Source: an uncultured Clostridia bacterium
Lineage (GTDB): Bacteria; Bacillota; Clostridia; Oscillospirales; Acutalibacteraceae
Direction: 5' to 3'
DNA: 64,000 nt
Assembly: GCA_938034875.1 (NCBI GenBank)
Contig: CALHND010000004.1
Coordinates: 62,001 to 126,000, forward strand
Shown: positions 24,847 to 33,769 of the stretch, in pieces
Layout: each line of letters opens with the position of its first letter
Position numbering within the stretch: position 1 is the first letter of the stretch
Notes under the pieces: model-generated
Seen by the model: the letters and a program-made list of their open reading frames with translations, nothing else
Told to the model about the DNA's origin: nothing
The model's database searches: none
Program-made: the position numbers and the translations under genes

Positions 24847-24859
24847 ATGAATTTATTTT

Positions 24860-24888
24860 ATTATAATACCGATGGTCAACTCTGTCAA
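24860..24888 (-). promoter_or_regulatory. Promoter of folT-ywlG
   Basis: On the - strand TTGACA (24883-24888) and TATAAT (24860-24865) are 17 bases apart. The -35 box contains the TGA stop codon of the preceding DUF554 gene. Confidence 0.85.
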
Positions 24889-25583
24889 CTAGTTATAATT
24901 TGCATTAATATATAAATAAATGGTGATATTACAATTGCAGGAATATAATCGGCAACTTTAATTTTGGTTATACCTAATATGTTTAATCCTAAAGCTAAAA
25001 TTAGCAGAGCACCGGTGCTGGTAATTGATGTGACTATTGCAGTATTTGTCAAGGTAGTAGATAATAACTGCGCAAGCAGCACAAGACCACCTTGAAAAAT
25101 GAGAACAAATGCTGCTGAAAACAATACGCCTACACCAAGACTGACGGACAACATTATTGAAGATATAAAGTCAAGAAGTGACTTAGTTAATAATACATCA
25201 TTATTATTGTTTAGTCCCGATTCAATTGACCCGGTAATTGTCATAGCACCTATGCAAAAAAGAAGACAGGCTGTTACAAAACCTTCTGCTACTGAAATAT
25301 TTGAGTTGGGGTTTTTAAATTTACTTGTTATGAAATCACCAAGTTTATTTATACCATCATCAATTTTTAGCAAAGTGCCTATAATCGTTCCAAGCACGAT
25401 TGAAATAATCAGGGTGAGGGTGTCGTCACACTTGATAACACCTGATATTCCTATGTAAACAGTGCAAAGTCCGATACCTCTCATAACAGCTTTTGTTATA
25501 CGTTCAGATATTCCTTTTTTAAATATAAGACCTATTATACTGCCAAGTATAACAGCAACTGTATTAACTAATACTCCAAACAT
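24885..25583 (-). CDS. DUF554-family membrane protein (YdfK-like)
   Basis: A 232-residue protein with about seven hydrophobic segments. Family features: start MFGVLVNTVAVILGSIIGLIFKKGI, then GLCTVYIGISGVI, IVLGTIIGTLLKIDDGINKLGD, and FCIGAMTITGSIESGL. The function of DUF554 is unknown; the repeated glycine-rich helices suggest a transporter. Its stop codon lies in the folT promoter, so the two units are tightly packed but separately controlled. Confidence 0.85.
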   Translation of the reverse strand: MFGVLVNTVAVILGSIIGLIFKKGISERITKAVMRGIGLCTVYIGISGVIKCDDTLTLIISIVLGTIIGTLLKIDDGINKLGDFITSKFKNPNSNISVAEGFVTACLLFCIGAMTITGSIESGLNNNNDVLLTKSLLDFISSIMLSVSLGVGVLFSAAFVLIFQGGLVLLAQLLSTTLTNTAIVTSITSTGALLILALGLNILGITKIKVADYIPAIVISPFIYILMQIITS

Positions 25584-25639
25584 AATGTGACCTCATTATT
25601 TTTTTATAATATTATCACATAAAGAGTTGAAAATCTACA

Positions 25640-25939
25640 TTAACTTAAATCTTTAAACATTAATAAATGTATAAGTTCACCTCTGCTATTAACTCCGAGA
25701 ACATTGTAAGCATTATATATAACTCTTTTTACAGTGCCCAAAGATAGACATAACTCACTTGCAATTAACTTATTCGATGCACCGTTAATAACCATCTCGA
25801 TAATTTCGCGTTGACGATTTGTCAAATCTTCGAGTGGGTTATTCAGGGATTTTGCCGTAATTATAGATTCAATATCAATTTTTGCACCATCCGGTATGAC
25901 AAGAATTATGCCATTGTTACATTTATAAATATTGTTCAC
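25640..25939 (-). CDS. Small LuxR/GerE-type helix-turn-helix regulator
   Basis: A 99-residue protein from GTG 25939. Residues 38-98 form the LuxR-type DNA-binding domain: LEDLTNRQREIIEMVINGASNKLIASELCLSLGTVKRVIYNAYNVLGVNSRGELI. The first 35 residues are too short for a receiver or sensor domain, so it resembles GerE-like stand-alone regulators. It is transcribed away from rlmB and has a palindrome, GTGACA-TAT-TGTCAC, over its own -35 box. Its targets are unknown; sporulation or stationary-phase control is possible. Confidence 0.8.
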   Translation of the reverse strand: MNNIYKCNNGIILVIPDGAKIDIESIITAKSLNNPLEDLTNRQREIIEMVINGASNKLIASELCLSLGTVKRVIYNAYNVLGVNSRGELIHLLMFKDLS

Positions 25940-25979
25940 GGTACCATCTCTTTTCGCTTTGTTTTATGTCAGTAAATTT

Positions 25980-26008
25980 ATTATAACACATATGTGACAT
26001 ATTGTCAC
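25980..26008 (-). promoter_or_regulatory. Promoter and palindromic operator of the LuxR-type gene
   Basis: On the - strand GTGACA (26003-26008) and TATAAT (25980-25985) are 17 bases apart. The perfect 6-3-6 palindrome GTGACA-TAT-TGTCAC (25994-26008) covers the -35 box, and CACATATGTG (25987-25996) lies beside it in the spacer. Confidence 0.65.
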
Positions 26009-26108
26009 TAAAAATTTACAAAAAAATTTAAAATATTTTAAAATAATTTATAATTATGTTTAAATTTGTATTTTTTAATAAAATATGTGATAAAATTAAT
26101 GTTAATAC

Positions 26109-26137
26109 TTTTGTTTTGTAGAAAAATGTGTTATACT
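26109..26137 (+). promoter_or_regulatory. Possible promoter of rlmB
   Basis: TATACT (26132-26137) is 30 bases before the start codon, with a weak TTTTGT at 17 bases spacing. Confidence 0.45.
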
Positions 26138-26166
26138 ACGATGTACAAAATATAAGTTGGTGAATT

Positions 26167-26919
26167 ATGTCCAGAGTAATTAAAACAGAAGATGATAATA
26201 TTATTGCAGGCAGAAATTCTGTTATAGAGCTTTTAAACTCAAACAGAGAAATTGACCGCATTTTAATTGAAAAAGGTAATAAAACCGGTAGCATGAGCGC
26301 TATTATAGCAAAGGCTAACGCTAAGAAAATACCTATTAAAGATGTTGCCTCTGAAAAACTGAACAGCATATGCCCTGGTGTTAACCATCAGGGAGTTGTT
26401 GCTTATGCGGCAATGCATGAATATTGTTCGGTTGTGGATTTAATCAAGTACGCCGAAGAAAAAGGTGAACCACCGTTTATTATTGTTTGTGACGGCATAG
26501 AGGACCCTTATAATTTAGGTGCTATAATACGATCAGCAGAATGTTGCGGAGCACACGGAATTATTATTCCTAAAAGACGCAGCGCCGGCATAAACTACGC
26601 AGTAGGGAAATCAGCATGCGGTGCTCTTGAATATATGAGGGTAGCCAGAGTATCTAACATTACTGCGGCTATTAAAGAATTAAAAGAGAACGGAATATGG
26701 GTATACGGTGCTGATATGAACGGCGAATCATATGATAAGGTTAATTTTAGTGGCCCCGTTGCACTTGTAATCGGTGGCGAAGGTAAAGGAATTAGCCGTA
26801 TTGTAAATGAGAACTGTGACGTTATTTTATCGTTGCCTATTAAAGGTCATATTACTTCGCTTAACGCATCTGTTGCGGCAGGCATTTTTATGTATGAAAT
26901 TCTAAAATTCAGAAATTGA
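26167..26919 (+). CDS. rlmB: 23S rRNA 2'-O-ribose methyltransferase, TrmH/SpoU family (RlmB-like)
   Basis: A 250-residue SPOUT methyltransferase. The N-terminal substrate-binding domain starts IIAGRNSVIELLNSNREIDRILIEKG. The SpoU domain has the three family motifs: DPYNLGAIIRSAECCGAHGII, VALVIGGEGKGIS and LPIKGHITSLNASVAAGIFMYE. The family methylates the 2'-OH of G2251 in 23S rRNA in its RlmB branch. It ends 20 bases before the large acidic protein gene and is probably co-transcribed with it. Confidence 0.9.
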   Translation: MSRVIKTEDDNIIAGRNSVIELLNSNREIDRILIEKGNKTGSMSAIIAKANAKKIPIKDVASEKLNSICPGVNHQGVVAYAAMHEYCSVVDLIKYAEEKGEPPFIIVCDGIEDPYNLGAIIRSAECCGAHGIIIPKRRSAGINYAVGKSACGALEYMRVARVSNITAAIKELKENGIWVYGADMNGESYDKVNFSGPVALVIGGEGKGISRIVNENCDVILSLPIKGHITSLNASVAAGIFMYEILKFRN

Positions 26920-26939
26920 TTATTAGGGAGTGCGTACAG

Positions 26940-29792
26940 ATGAATAATAAGAATGTTAACGGATTGAATTTTGATTTTGATTCTCCGATTGAAAAATATG
27001 TTGTTGAAGATACAAATAATGTAGATGAAGTGTTTGACCTTGCAGCGTACGCTTCATCTAATGAAAAGAAAAATTCAAACATAAAGAAAAATAGGCTTAA
27101 AGAAGAAATTAAGCGTGATAGAGCTATTGAGAGAGAACAAGAGGATTTTTTATTAAATCGTGAAAGACATGCTGTCCGCAAAGAAGCTGCAAGAACAGCG
27201 CCTCACGCTATTACAGCAGATGAACTTATGCGCTCAAGACATACAAAGGCAAATTATAATTCAGTTAGCACCGAAAGTGAATTAACTGAACAAAACATAG
27301 AAAAATTTAATAATGACACAGATAGTGTCACAGATAGTGTTACACAAGAAGTAGGATATTCCGATGCTGCTCAGTTAATTTTTGAAAAAATGCGCAATAT
27401 TAGAAAGCCCGGGTCTGAAAATACCGAAGAACCAAACGAAGATCATAGTATGACGTTTGTTTACGATGCACAAAAGATCACAAAACCACAAATTAATTAT
27501 GTTTTCAACGATGGTAGTTCAGAAGAAATTTCTGAAAATTCCAGTAATTTCAAAATAGAAGATTATGATGATGAAGAACCTTCTTTTGAAACTGAAGCAT
27601 ATGAAACCAGCAATGATTTAAACAATCAAATTGAAACAGATGTTGATAATAATTATGATGAACCGTTATATGTTGATAAAGATTTACCTATTCAACCTCT
27701 GTATTTGGAAAATATTGATTTAGAAGATGATTTTGATCAGATAGAGGAAGCAGATTATATTAATAATAATGATCAATTGTCATTAGATGATAATGTCGAT
27801 ATTGGCGATAATACCGATATAAGTGAAAACGATTTTATCGAAGATGAATTTATTGATGATGAATTTATTGGAGATTTACCGCCTATCGGTAGTTACGATG
27901 AACAAGATTATGATTATGATGATGAATATGAAGCGAACAACGAAGATGTAGGTTTCGATTTGCTTGATTCAACGGATGAATTGGTTTTAGAAAGCGAACT
28001 TGATTTTTTGCCAAACCCGATTCCTAATAAATTTGATGGTCTTGATGAAGAACTGCTTAGTGATATTTCACCACGCAAAAAGAATAAAGGTCGCGATTTT
28101 AGCCTTAATTCAAATTTTGTTGAATATCATAACTTGGATGATGAATATTATGTTCGCAGTGACTTGAAAGTTAAAACTAATAAATTTTTAATTAAATTTA
28201 TAGGTTCGATTGTTCTCACTATTTTATCAGCAATTTTATGTATTGGCAGCACTTCTTTACTGTTTGAAGTTGGATCAAAGGCGTTTTGGGCTTGCATTTT
28301 AGTTCTTAATATCGCTGCCTTAATCATTAATTTTGACAGTGTCAAATCAATTGCATATGCGTTTGACGGTGATGTTGAAGTCGATTTGTTGCCGTCTTTA
28401 GCTTCAATTGCGTCTCTTTTTCAAGCATTGTTGGGCGTTTTCTCAATCACAATAGCAAACGGCAACTTGGTTTTTACTACCGCAACAACAGCTGTTTTTG
28501 CTTTTTATGCTTTAGGTAATTATATCAGGTTAAAAGATATAACTAAAAATTTCGATAGAATATGTAACGAAGACGAAAAGGGTATAATTACATTTATTGA
28601 GCAACCGGATTCGAATAAAATTATGGACGGCGAAAACGATATTGGGTATCGTATCACCGGTAGAAAAAAAGCTGTTGATATTCAAAATTTCATGGAATAC
28701 TCTATGTCAACCGGGCCTTACGAAGAGGTTGTAGGAAAGGTTTCAATTGCCTCAATTATCGTTTCGGTTATTTTAGCAGTTGGTATTGGCATTGTAAGCA
28801 AAAGCTTCGCTTATGCTGTTATTGGTCTGTGCGGTGGTTTATGTATTGCATCGCCTGTAAGTAGTTTGTTAATGACAATTATCGGTATTCGCCGAATTAA
28901 TGATGTATTAAAACATTATAATGTATTATTACCCGGTTTTTTGTCAGCAGAAAATATTGATAATACTAATGTTGTACAACTTGATGCGAGTGACCTTTTC
29001 AATGGCGACAATGTAAAGCTGTATAATATTAAAACATTTAACGGATTGCCTCTTCATGAGGTAATTGTTGATGCAACAGCGTTGCTTACTACGGCAAACA
29101 GTCCAATTAAAGATATGTTTTATAGTATGTCACAAAATGAAACACTGCCTGAAACAGATTCTGTTGCTTATGAAGATAAGATGGGGCTGTCCGGTTGGGT
29201 TGGCGGCAGAAAAACGCTTATTGGTAATCGCATGATAATGGAAACACACGGTATTAATGTGCCGCCTATTGAAATTGATAAAAACATAATTTTGAACGGA
29301 TATTTTCCTGTATATTTTGCATCTGAAGGAAAGCTATCTGCGCTGTTTATTGTTGGTTATCATTCGGACGACACTATTTCATATTATTTAAAACAAGTTT
29401 TTAATGCGGGACATACATTATTAGTTAAAACTTGCGATCCAAATATTACAGAAAAAATGATTGCTGACTATTTTGGTATTCACCGTGACAGCGTAAAAAT
29501 TATGTCACACGAATCTGAAATTTTAATGAGTAAAACACAAAAATCTGACAGCGCAACAATGTTGTGCAGCGATACTTGTGGATATCTTAACGGTATTATT
29601 TCTGCAATTAAACTTAAAAAGAATTCAAACTACGCTAATGTAGCGCAAATTTTGATGATTGCGGTGGCATTTATGTTGTTTGGAATCGTTACATTTACAG
29701 GATCACTCGGCTTTTTAAATGTATTATCTCTAGTTGTCTATAATCTTATAAGTTTGTTGATTATTTATATATTTCATGTAAAATATATATGA
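26940..29792 (+). CDS. Large acidic membrane protein, inactive P-type ATPase-like
   Basis: About 950 residues from ATG 26940 (AGGGAG upstream). Residues 1-395 are hydrophilic, very rich in Asp/Glu/Asn and probably disordered. Then come four membrane helices (about 415-540), a short loop, two more (about 605-660), a cytoplasmic domain and two final helices: the eight-helix plan of P1B-type ATPases. GLCIASPVSSLLMTIIGIRR stands where metal pumps have ACPCALGLATP, and GLSGWVGGRKTLIGNRMIMETHGI matches the nucleotide-binding domain. But DKTGT is LDASD (Asp682), and no TGE or GDGxND is seen. It should be unable to pump. Function unknown. Confidence 0.7.
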   Translation: MNNKNVNGLNFDFDSPIEKYVVEDTNNVDEVFDLAAYASSNEKKNSNIKKNRLKEEIKRDRAIEREQEDFLLNRERHAVRKEAARTAPHAITADELMRSRHTKANYNSVSTESELTEQNIEKFNNDTDSVTDSVTQEVGYSDAAQLIFEKMRNIRKPGSENTEEPNEDHSMTFVYDAQKITKPQINYVFNDGSSEEISENSSNFKIEDYDDEEPSFETEAYETSNDLNNQIETDVDNNYDEPLYVDKDLPIQPLYLENIDLEDDFDQIEEADYINNNDQLSLDDNVDIGDNTDISENDFIEDEFIDDEFIGDLPPIGSYDEQDYDYDDEYEANNEDVGFDLLDSTDELVLESELDFLPNPIPNKFDGLDEELLSDISPRKKNKGRDFSLNSNFVEYHNLDDEYYVRSDLKVKTNKFLIKFIGSIVLTILSAILCIGSTSLLFEVGSKAFWACILVLNIAALIINFDSVKSIAYAFDGDVEVDLLPSLASIASLFQALLGVFSITIANGNLVFTTATTAVFAFYALGNYIRLKDITKNFDRICNEDEKGIITFIEQPDSNKIMDGENDIGYRITGRKKAVDIQNFMEYSMSTGPYEEVVGKVSIASIIVSVILAVGIGIVSKSFAYAVIGLCGGLCIASPVSSLLMTIIGIRRINDVLKHYNVLLPGFLSAENIDNTNVVQLDASDLFNGDNVKLYNIKTFNGLPLHEVIVDATALLTTANSPIKDMFYSMSQNETLPETDSVAYEDKMGLSGWVGGRKTLIGNRMIMETHGINVPPIEIDKNIILNGYFPVYFASEGKLSALFIVGYHSDDTISYYLKQVFNAGHTLLVKTCDPNITEKMIADYFGIHRDSVKIMSHESEILMSKTQKSDSATMLCSDTCGYLNGIISAIKLKKNSNYANVAQILMIAVAFMLFGIVTFTGSLGFLNVLSLVVYNLISLLIIYIFHVKYI

Positions 29793-29813
29793 TGCTGTCG
29801 AATTAAAAGGTTA

Positions 29814-29838
29814 ATATGTACAAATATACATATTTTTT
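29814..29838 (+). terminator. Weak terminator after the large membrane protein
   Basis: ATATGTA pairs with TACATAT around a six-base loop, then T6. Weak because it is all A-T apart from one G-C pair. Confidence 0.4.
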
Positions 29839-29857
29839 CATAATTTGACGAAAATTG

Positions 29858-29886
29858 TTGACACATTAACAATGATGTGTTAACAT
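29858..29886 (+). promoter_or_regulatory. Promoter of the abrB-like gene with possible operator
   Basis: TTGACA (29858-29863) and TAACAT (29881-29886) are 17 bases apart. The arms ACACAT (29861-29866) and ATGTGT (29875-29880) form an inverted repeat inside the promoter, a likely regulator site. Confidence 0.7.
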
Positions 29887-29921
29887 ATCATTAATTATAA
29901 AATTAAGGAGAGTATGTCTAG

Positions 29922-30173
29922 ATGAAATCCACTGGTATTGTCAGAAAAATTGATGAACTGGGACGTGTTGTAATTCCTAGGGAGCTTAGAAAAACATTCA
30001 ACATTAAGGATAATGCTGATTCTGTAGAGTTTTTTACGGAAGGTGAAACCATTATTCTGAAAAAACACGAACCGTCATGTATGTTTTGTCATGAAAGTAC
30101 CGATATAATTAATTATAAAGATCATAAGATTTGCAAGCATTGTCTTGCTGAAATGGTCAGTTTTTCGGAATAA
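29922..30173 (+). CDS. AbrB/SpoVT-family transition-state regulator with zinc ribbon
   Basis: An 83-residue protein. The N-terminal 50 residues are the swapped-hairpin AbrB DNA-binding fold, KSTGIVRKIDELGRVVIPRELR, followed by EGETIILKKHEP. The C-terminal part carries CMFC and CKHC, a four-cysteine zinc ribbon in place of the longer C-terminus of Bacillus AbrB. Such proteins repress stationary-phase and sporulation genes until Spo0A acts. The gene stands alone with its own promoter and terminator, and the inverted repeat in the promoter suggests self-repression. Confidence 0.9.
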   Translation: MKSTGIVRKIDELGRVVIPRELRKTFNIKDNADSVEFFTEGETIILKKHEPSCMFCHESTDIINYKDHKICKHCLAEMVSFSE

Positions 30174-30189
30174 TATAAATACTATAATA

Positions 30190-30226
30190 AATAGCGGTAC
30201 ACAATAAATAGTGTACCGCTATTTTT
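30190..30226 (+). terminator. Terminator of the abrB-like gene
   Basis: AAATAGCGGTACAC pairs with GTGTACCGCTATTT around an eight-base loop, followed by TT. Confidence 0.9.
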
Positions 30227-30284
30227 ATTGCTATCAGCCAGTAACTGTGATATTATAGTTACACTTATAGAAAGGATTAGAACA

Positions 30285-31763
30285 TTGAGTAAGTCTATAA
30301 TTGATAAAATAACTAAAAAATTAATAGATATTGAATATTATGGCGGATATGTAATACCCGCCATTGTTCTAATGATCATTGGTACGTTTATCAATTTTAA
30401 ATCAGTCGATTCCGGGGAAACATTCGGATATTGTTTAATTATATTTTCTATTGGTTTTTTGGTTTTTAGCTTTATTTATTTATATCTTAAAAATATGATA
30501 ACTACCAAAAAAATCATTGCTTTGATAATGATAAGCGCTTTTCTTGTTAGACTTGCTTATTCTTTAAAACATCCGTATACAGCTAATCAACACGATATTG
30601 AAACGCTTGAGGGTAGTGGACATTTAACATATATTTTTGGGCTTGCCAACTACAATCGTCTGCCCGAAACTAACGAATGGCAGTTATATAACCCTCCTTT
30701 GCATTACTTTTTTGCTTCGGTGGTGTATAAAATAGGGAATGCTTTGGGATTTTCTGTAGATAGATGCTTTGAAAATGTACAACTTTTAAGCACGTTTTGG
30801 GCAACTGCTACGGTTACTTCTGCTTATAAATTACTCCGATTACTGAATTTCAAAGGTTTGCCGCTTATACTATCATTTTCCATAATTGCGTTTCACCCAA
30901 CTATGACTATTCTAGGTGGTAGCATAAATAATGATGTATCATCGCTGTTTTTGATTACCTGTGCGTTAATATATACTGTCAAATGGGAGCGATTTGGAAA
31001 TATTAATCATTGTGTTGTCAGTGGCGTTTTTTTGGGACTTGCAATGATGACAAAATACTCTGCGTTTTATGTCGCATTAGCAATTTTTGTTTATATCATG
31101 ATTAAATCCATTACTACAAACAGACAGACAATGAAATGCACATTGGCTTATATAGTACCAGTTGTAATTTTAGGGTTTTGGTATCAGGTTCGAAATGCGG
31201 TCCTGTTCGGACAAAATATGGTTTACTTGAATGAAATGGGGACTAACAGTTTACTGCACATTCCGAACAGTTTTATTTCCAGGTTGTTTGTGTTACCTAA
31301 AATTGAATTGAATAGTATTTATTGCTCAGTTTACAGTGATACTAACATTATTCATTACCTTGCAAAAAATTCAGTTTTCGGTGAGTATTCATATTCTTCT
31401 GATATTGTTTCAGCTTTGCTGCTTATATTAAATTATGTTTTAATTATATTTAGTGTAATTGCATGTGTAAGTATTTTAAAAAATAAAAAAACGTTTCAGC
31501 GTGCGGCTTTGATGCCAATTTGTATAACGTTTTTTGCAGAAATACTTTTTTATATGATTTTCAATTTTCTGCAGCCTTATGGGTGCAATATGGACTTTAG
31601 AATAATTCCCATAACAATAATTTGCGGCGCTGTCTTTATTGGTTCAGCTTTGCGAAAAATTCATATCAGTTCAAGAAACAGTAAATTGCATCTTACCACA
31701 TATATAATATTAACAGTTTTAATTATTGCGTTTTGCTTATTATCAATTGTTTTGTTTATGTAA
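30285..31763 (+). CDS. GT-C family membrane glycosyltransferase (ArnT/PMT-like)
   Basis: About 492 residues from TTG 30285, chosen because AAAGG lies nine bases upstream; a longer TTG frame from 30228 runs into the terminator area. The protein has 10 or more membrane helices. The first outer loop contains the acidic HDIETLEGSGHLTYI, matching the catalytic Asp/Glu loop of GT-C enzymes that use lipid-linked sugars, followed by YNPPLHYFFASVVYK, a typical PMT/ArnT motif. It heads a run of surface-glycan genes, so it probably transfers a sugar from undecaprenyl phosphate to a wall polymer or protein. The acceptor is unknown. Confidence 0.75.
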   Translation: MSKSIIDKITKKLIDIEYYGGYVIPAIVLMIIGTFINFKSVDSGETFGYCLIIFSIGFLVFSFIYLYLKNMITTKKIIALIMISAFLVRLAYSLKHPYTANQHDIETLEGSGHLTYIFGLANYNRLPETNEWQLYNPPLHYFFASVVYKIGNALGFSVDRCFENVQLLSTFWATATVTSAYKLLRLLNFKGLPLILSFSIIAFHPTMTILGGSINNDVSSLFLITCALIYTVKWERFGNINHCVVSGVFLGLAMMTKYSAFYVALAIFVYIMIKSITTNRQTMKCTLAYIVPVVILGFWYQVRNAVLFGQNMVYLNEMGTNSLLHIPNSFISRLFVLPKIELNSIYCSVYSDTNIIHYLAKNSVFGEYSYSSDIVSALLLILNYVLIIFSVIACVSILKNKKTFQRAALMPICITFFAEILFYMIFNFLQPYGCNMDFRIIPITIICGAVFIGSALRKIHISSRNSKLHLTTYIILTVLIIAFCLLSIVLFM

Positions 31764-31791
31764 CAGTGGCATTGGTTAAAAGTATCATATA

Positions 31792-31820
31792 TTGACTTTT
31801 TAAAGAAAAATAACTATAAT
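31792..31820 (+). promoter_or_regulatory. Promoter of the CapD-type dehydratase operon
   Basis: TTGACT (31792-31797) and TATAAT (31815-31820) are 17 bases apart, 41 bases before the start codon. Confidence 0.75.
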
Positions 31821-31861
31821 TAAATTGGTCTTTTATATATAATGAATATGAAGGTGTTTCA

Positions 31862-33769
31862 ATGATAAGAGTCAAAAGGTGGTTGTCCACAGCAATACTA
31901 ATGCTATGGGACTGCTTTTGCGTTTTTATATCCTTGTATATTGCTTTTCGATTGCGCTATACAAGCAGGTCATATTTATCAAATGCATGGAATATTCCAC
32001 CTGCTTTATATCAAAATTTCGGATATTATATAATTCTATTTTCGCTCATCATGTTCGCGCTTAACTGGTTATTCGGTTGTTATAGCTCTGTATTGAAACG
32101 AGTTAGCTTTAACGAAGCGTTTAATCAATTATGTTCAGCGTGGATTGGGTTCATTCTTTTCTATTACTTTGAAAAATTGATGGCGATTACTGGTATATTG
32201 CCAAATTCAAAAGAAATTGAACCAACAATACTGATTACTATGACGGCTTTTATGTTTTTATTTATGATTCTCGGCCGTTCATGTGTCAAAATTTTTCTTA
32301 CAGTCCGAGCCAGAATTTTACGGCTGTCCGGATACGCCATTCAGCGCCGCGCTATTGTTTTTGGAGCAGGTGAGGCGGGCGAGTTTCTTATCACCAAGCT
32401 TGACCACTCACAAGAGTTAATAAAACCGGTTGTTTTTATTGACGACGATGCAAACTTAATTGGCAAGCGCGTACGAGGAATACGAGTTTACGGTGACAGA
32501 ACAAAGCTTAAAGAGGCAATAAAGCGTTACAACGCATACGAAGTTATTGTTGCAGTGCCCACGGCCTCCAGAGAAATGCTAAAGTATATTGTCAATGTTT
32601 GCAGCGAATGCCGCTGTAGAATTAGACGTTTTGGCACAATTGATGATGTTGACCTTGAAAAAGCAAGCGTGTCTAACATTAATTTCGAAGATTTGCTGCG
32701 TCGCAGCAGTGTTAATCTTAAAATGGAGAGCATTAGTCAATTTATAAGTGGAAAAACTGTAATGATTACGGGAGGCGCCGGATCTATAGGTTCTGAGCTG
32801 TGCCGACAAGTAATGTCATTTGGCTGTGAAAAACTAATTATATTTGATATTAACGAAAATGGTTTGTTTTTTATAGATAATGAGCTAAAGGATGTGTATG
32901 GCACAGGTCGTCACATTACAGTTCTGGGCTCAATTCGTGAAAAAGCACGAATTGACGAGGTGCTTGATAAATATAAACCTCAGCTTATTTTCCATGCAGC
33001 TGCACATAAGCATGTGCCAATGATGGAGATTAATCCAAAGGAATCAATTAAAAACAATGTTTTTGGCACAATAAATGTTGCAAAGTCGGCTATTAGTCAT
33101 AATGTTGATAAATTTATACTGATATCCACAGATAAAGCAGTTAACCCTACAAATATTATGGGTGCATCAAAACGAATTGCAGAACTGTCTATTCAAATGT
33201 TGGATAAGACATCAAAAACCGAATTTGCAGCAGTTCGTTTCGGCAATGTTCTGGGATCAAACGGCAGCGTGGTACCGTATTTCCAAAAACAAATCAATGA
33301 AGGCGGTCCAGTTACTGTAACGCACCCTGATATGCGACGCTACTTCATGACAATACCCGAAGCAGTGCAGCTTGTACTTGATGCAGGAGCAATGGCTGAT
33401 GGCGGTGAAATATTTGTACTCAACATGGGTGAACCGGTTAAGATTTATGACCTTGCCTGTGATATGATTCGTCTTTCAGGATACGAACCAAACATTGATA
33501 TTGAAATTAAATTTACCGGTTTGCGTCCGGGTGAAAAACTGTTTGAAGAAATCAGTCTTGCTGACGAGGATGTTAATAAAACCAGAAATGATAAAATTGT
33601 TTCAATGAAACCGGTTGCTTATGACTATAATGAATTGAAACAAAACCTTAAATGTCTGAAGGAGACTTTAACAGAAGCCTCTCCTGAAAGTATGTTTGAT
33701 CAGGTCAAGCAGATAGTACCAACCTTTAACCACAACGAAAAGAGCAGTGATAGCAATGAAAAAGCGTGA
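31862..33769 (+). CDS. CapD/FlaA1-type UDP-sugar dehydratase, membrane bound
   Basis: A 635-residue protein: four membrane helices (1-140), a CoA-binding-like Rossmann fold (about 155-270, VFGAGEAGEFLI) and a catalytic short-chain dehydrogenase domain (about 290-590) with TGGAGSIGSELC for NAD, and STDKAVNPTNIMGASKR as the active-site segment, where Met replaces the usual Tyr of the family. This is the PglF/WbpM layout: UDP-GlcNAc 4,6-dehydratase making UDP-4-keto-6-deoxy sugar. The aminotransferase and phosphoglycosyl transferase that follow would convert it to an amino sugar and load it on lipid. Confidence 0.9.
   Translation: MIRVKRWLSTAILMLWDCFCVFISLYIAFRLRYTSRSYLSNAWNIPPALYQNFGYYIILFSLIMFALNWLFGCYSSVLKRVSFNEAFNQLCSAWIGFILFYYFEKLMAITGILPNSKEIEPTILITMTAFMFLFMILGRSCVKIFLTVRARILRLSGYAIQRRAIVFGAGEAGEFLITKLDHSQELIKPVVFIDDDANLIGKRVRGIRVYGDRTKLKEAIKRYNAYEVIVAVPTASREMLKYIVNVCSECRCRIRRFGTIDDVDLEKASVSNINFEDLLRRSSVNLKMESISQFISGKTVMITGGAGSIGSELCRQVMSFGCEKLIIFDINENGLFFIDNELKDVYGTGRHITVLGSIREKARIDEVLDKYKPQLIFHAAAHKHVPMMEINPKESIKNNVFGTINVAKSAISHNVDKFILISTDKAVNPTNIMGASKRIAELSIQMLDKTSKTEFAAVRFGNVLGSNGSVVPYFQKQINEGGPVTVTHPDMRRYFMTIPEAVQLVLDAGAMADGGEIFVLNMGEPVKIYDLACDMIRLSGYEPNIDIEIKFTGLRPGEKLFEEISLADEDVNKTRNDKIVSMKPVAYDYNELKQNLKCLKETLTEASPESMFDQVKQIVPTFNHNEKSSDSNEKA

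Noticed and set aside
27540..27960. Repetitive Asp/Glu codons in the large membrane protein, looking like a tandem or CRISPR-type repeat
   Set aside because: The bases do not repeat in fixed units or with spacers; it is biased coding for acidic residues. No CRISPR array or cas gene was seen anywhere.
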